64,000 nt of DNA from Paenibacillus riograndensis SBR5 (GTDB lineage: Bacteria > Bacillota > Bacilli > Paenibacillales > Paenibacillaceae): NCBI RefSeq assembly GCF_000981585.1, contig NZ_LN831776.1, positions 4,633,187-4,697,186 on the forward strand, given 5' to 3'. The notes beneath the pieces were generated by a model. It searched no databases and was not told the origin of the DNA. It saw only the letters and a list, made by a program, of their open reading frames with translations. Position numbers and translations under genes: made by a program. Shown piece by piece: positions 63,174 to 64,000 of this stretch. Every line of letters begins with the position of its first letter. The stretch's first letter is position 1.

Positions 63174-64000
63174 TTAAAATAGTGAAAGCTGGTTGCTCTC
63201 CGGCAATCCGCGGAAGCAGCCCATGCCGTTCAGCAGTTCGACAACCGTTTTGCTCGCCTTCGACTTCTGCTGGAAATCTTCAATGGACAGAAACTCTCCC
63301 GCTTCCTTGGCGGCAGCGATATTAATGGCAGCATTCTCCCCGATCCCCGCCAGAGAAGAGAACGGAGGAATCAGGCTGGTGCCGTCGACGGTAAATTTGG
63401 TGGCGTCGGAACGGTACAAATCGATATTCTTGAAGGTGAAGCCGCGAGCGGTCATCTCCAGGGCCATTTCCAGCACAGGCAGCATCGCTTTTTCCTTCGG
63501 CAGCGCCTGGAAGCCTTTCTGCTCAATTTCTACGATTTGCCGGCCGATCGCCTCATAGCCTTTGCAGCATAATTCAATGTCAAAATCGGCCGCCCGGACC
63601 GAAAAATAGGTCGCATAATATTCAATAGGATGATACAGCTTGAAGTAAGCGGTTCGTACTGCGGAAATAACATAGGCGGCAGCATGCGCCTTCGGGAACA
63701 TGTACTGGATCTTCAGACAGGAATCAATATACCATCCGGGAACCTTGCATTTCTTCATTTCCTCGATCCATTCGGCGGACAAGCCCTTGCCCTTACGGAC
63801 ACTCTCGGTAATTTTGAAGGCCAGGCCTGCGTCCATTCCCGCCTTGTAGATCAGGTAGAGCATGATATCATCCCGGCAGCCGATAACCGTCTTGATGTTG
63901 CAGGTGTTGTTCTTGATAAGCTCCTGTGCGTTCCCCAGCCATACCCCTGTTCCGTGGGACAGCCCGGAGATCTGCAGCAGGTCGGCAAAGCTTGACGGCT
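63174..64000 (-). CDS. polC: DNA polymerase III PolC, C-terminal part (cut by window end)
   Basis: The frame is open to the window end, so the start lies beyond 64000 and only the C-terminal 275 residues are seen. This part contains SFADLLQISGLSHGTGVWLGNAQELI, HAAAYVISAVRTAYFKLYHPIEYYATYF and the terminal helix-hairpin-helix region (IPPFSSLAGIGENAAINIA), all characteristic of PolC-type replicative polymerase. It ends LPESNQLSLF, the usual PolC tail. It lies upstream of rimP as in B. subtilis. Confidence 0.97.
   Translation of the reverse strand, partial: PSSFADLLQISGLSHGTGVWLGNAQELIKNNTCNIKTVIGCRDDIMLYLIYKAGMDAGLAFKITESVRKGKGLSAEWIEEMKKCKVPGWYIDSCLKIQYMFPKAHAAAYVISAVRTAYFKLYHPIEYYATYFSVRAADFDIELCCKGYEAIGRQIVEIEQKGFQALPKEKAMLPVLEMALEMTARGFTFKNIDLYRSDATKFTVDGTSLIPPFSSLAGIGENAAINIAAAKEAGEFLSIEDFQQKSKASKTVVELLNGMGCFRGLPESNQLSLF

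Noticed and set aside
1..64000. Phage, restriction, toxin-antitoxin or biosynthetic gene cluster
   Set aside because: No gene in the window belongs to such systems; the content is mostly conserved core genes.

Overview
The window is chromosomal DNA from an endospore-forming Firmicute. Gene order and content point to a Paenibacillus-like member of the Bacillales. This is inference: spoVS, spoVFA/spoVFB, sleB and spoIIIE are present, and the right half follows the order I know from Bacillus subtilis (polC-rimP-nusA-ylxR-ylxQ-infB-rbfA-truB-ribF-rpsO-pnp-ylxY-mlpA, then spoVFAB-dapG-dapA-rnjB-tepA-spoIIIE, ymfF-ymfH-ymfI-ymfJ-ymfK-rodZ-pgsA-cinA-recA-rny-ymdB-spoVS). No rRNA, tRNA, CRISPR array, prophage or transposase gene is visible. 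Nearly all right-half genes lie on the minus strand.

Left part (about 1-23 kb) is the more accessory section. It holds a NUDIX fragment, a GH42 beta-galactosidase divergent from an AraC regulator, a CPA1 sodium/proton antiporter, a heterodimeric ABC exporter divergent from a LysR regulator, htpG with a perfect CIRCE operator, a DUF1796 protein divergent from a family 2 glycosyltransferase, an MBL-fold hydrolase, a LysR regulator divergent from a second DapA-like synthase, a DEAD-box helicase, a YmaF-family protein, an orphan PduL, an M19 dipeptidase and spoVS.

Middle part (about 23-38 kb) holds ymdB, rny, recX, recA, cinA, pgsA, yajQ, a small membrane protein, rodZ, ymfK, ymfJ, ymfI, the ymfH/ymfF peptidase pair and sleB. 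It covers RNA decay, recombination and repair, phospholipid synthesis, cell shape and germination. Right part (about 38-64 kb) holds spoIIIE, ylzJ, tepA, rnjB, the diaminopimelate/dipicolinate genes, dut, mlpA, ylxY, pnp, rpsO and the nusA-infB translation operon up to a partial polC. Compared with B. subtilis, asd, ymxH and ylxP are missing from their usual places, and nrnA, dut and recX are present.

The least explained signals are in intergenic DNA. There are two tandem arrays with unrelated sequences but the same 51-bp period, each unit a hairpin (349-603 and 17779-18167). There is also a 218-bp MITE-like element with perfect 17-bp terminal inverted repeats between recX and recA, with a truncated relative at 6 kb and a possible remnant at 36.9 kb, plus several recurring hairpin cassettes. 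Many genes use GTG or TTG starts, and ymdB appears to start at ATT. I found no convincing undescribed multi-gene system; the repeat families and the DUF1796/glycosyltransferase pair are the best leads.
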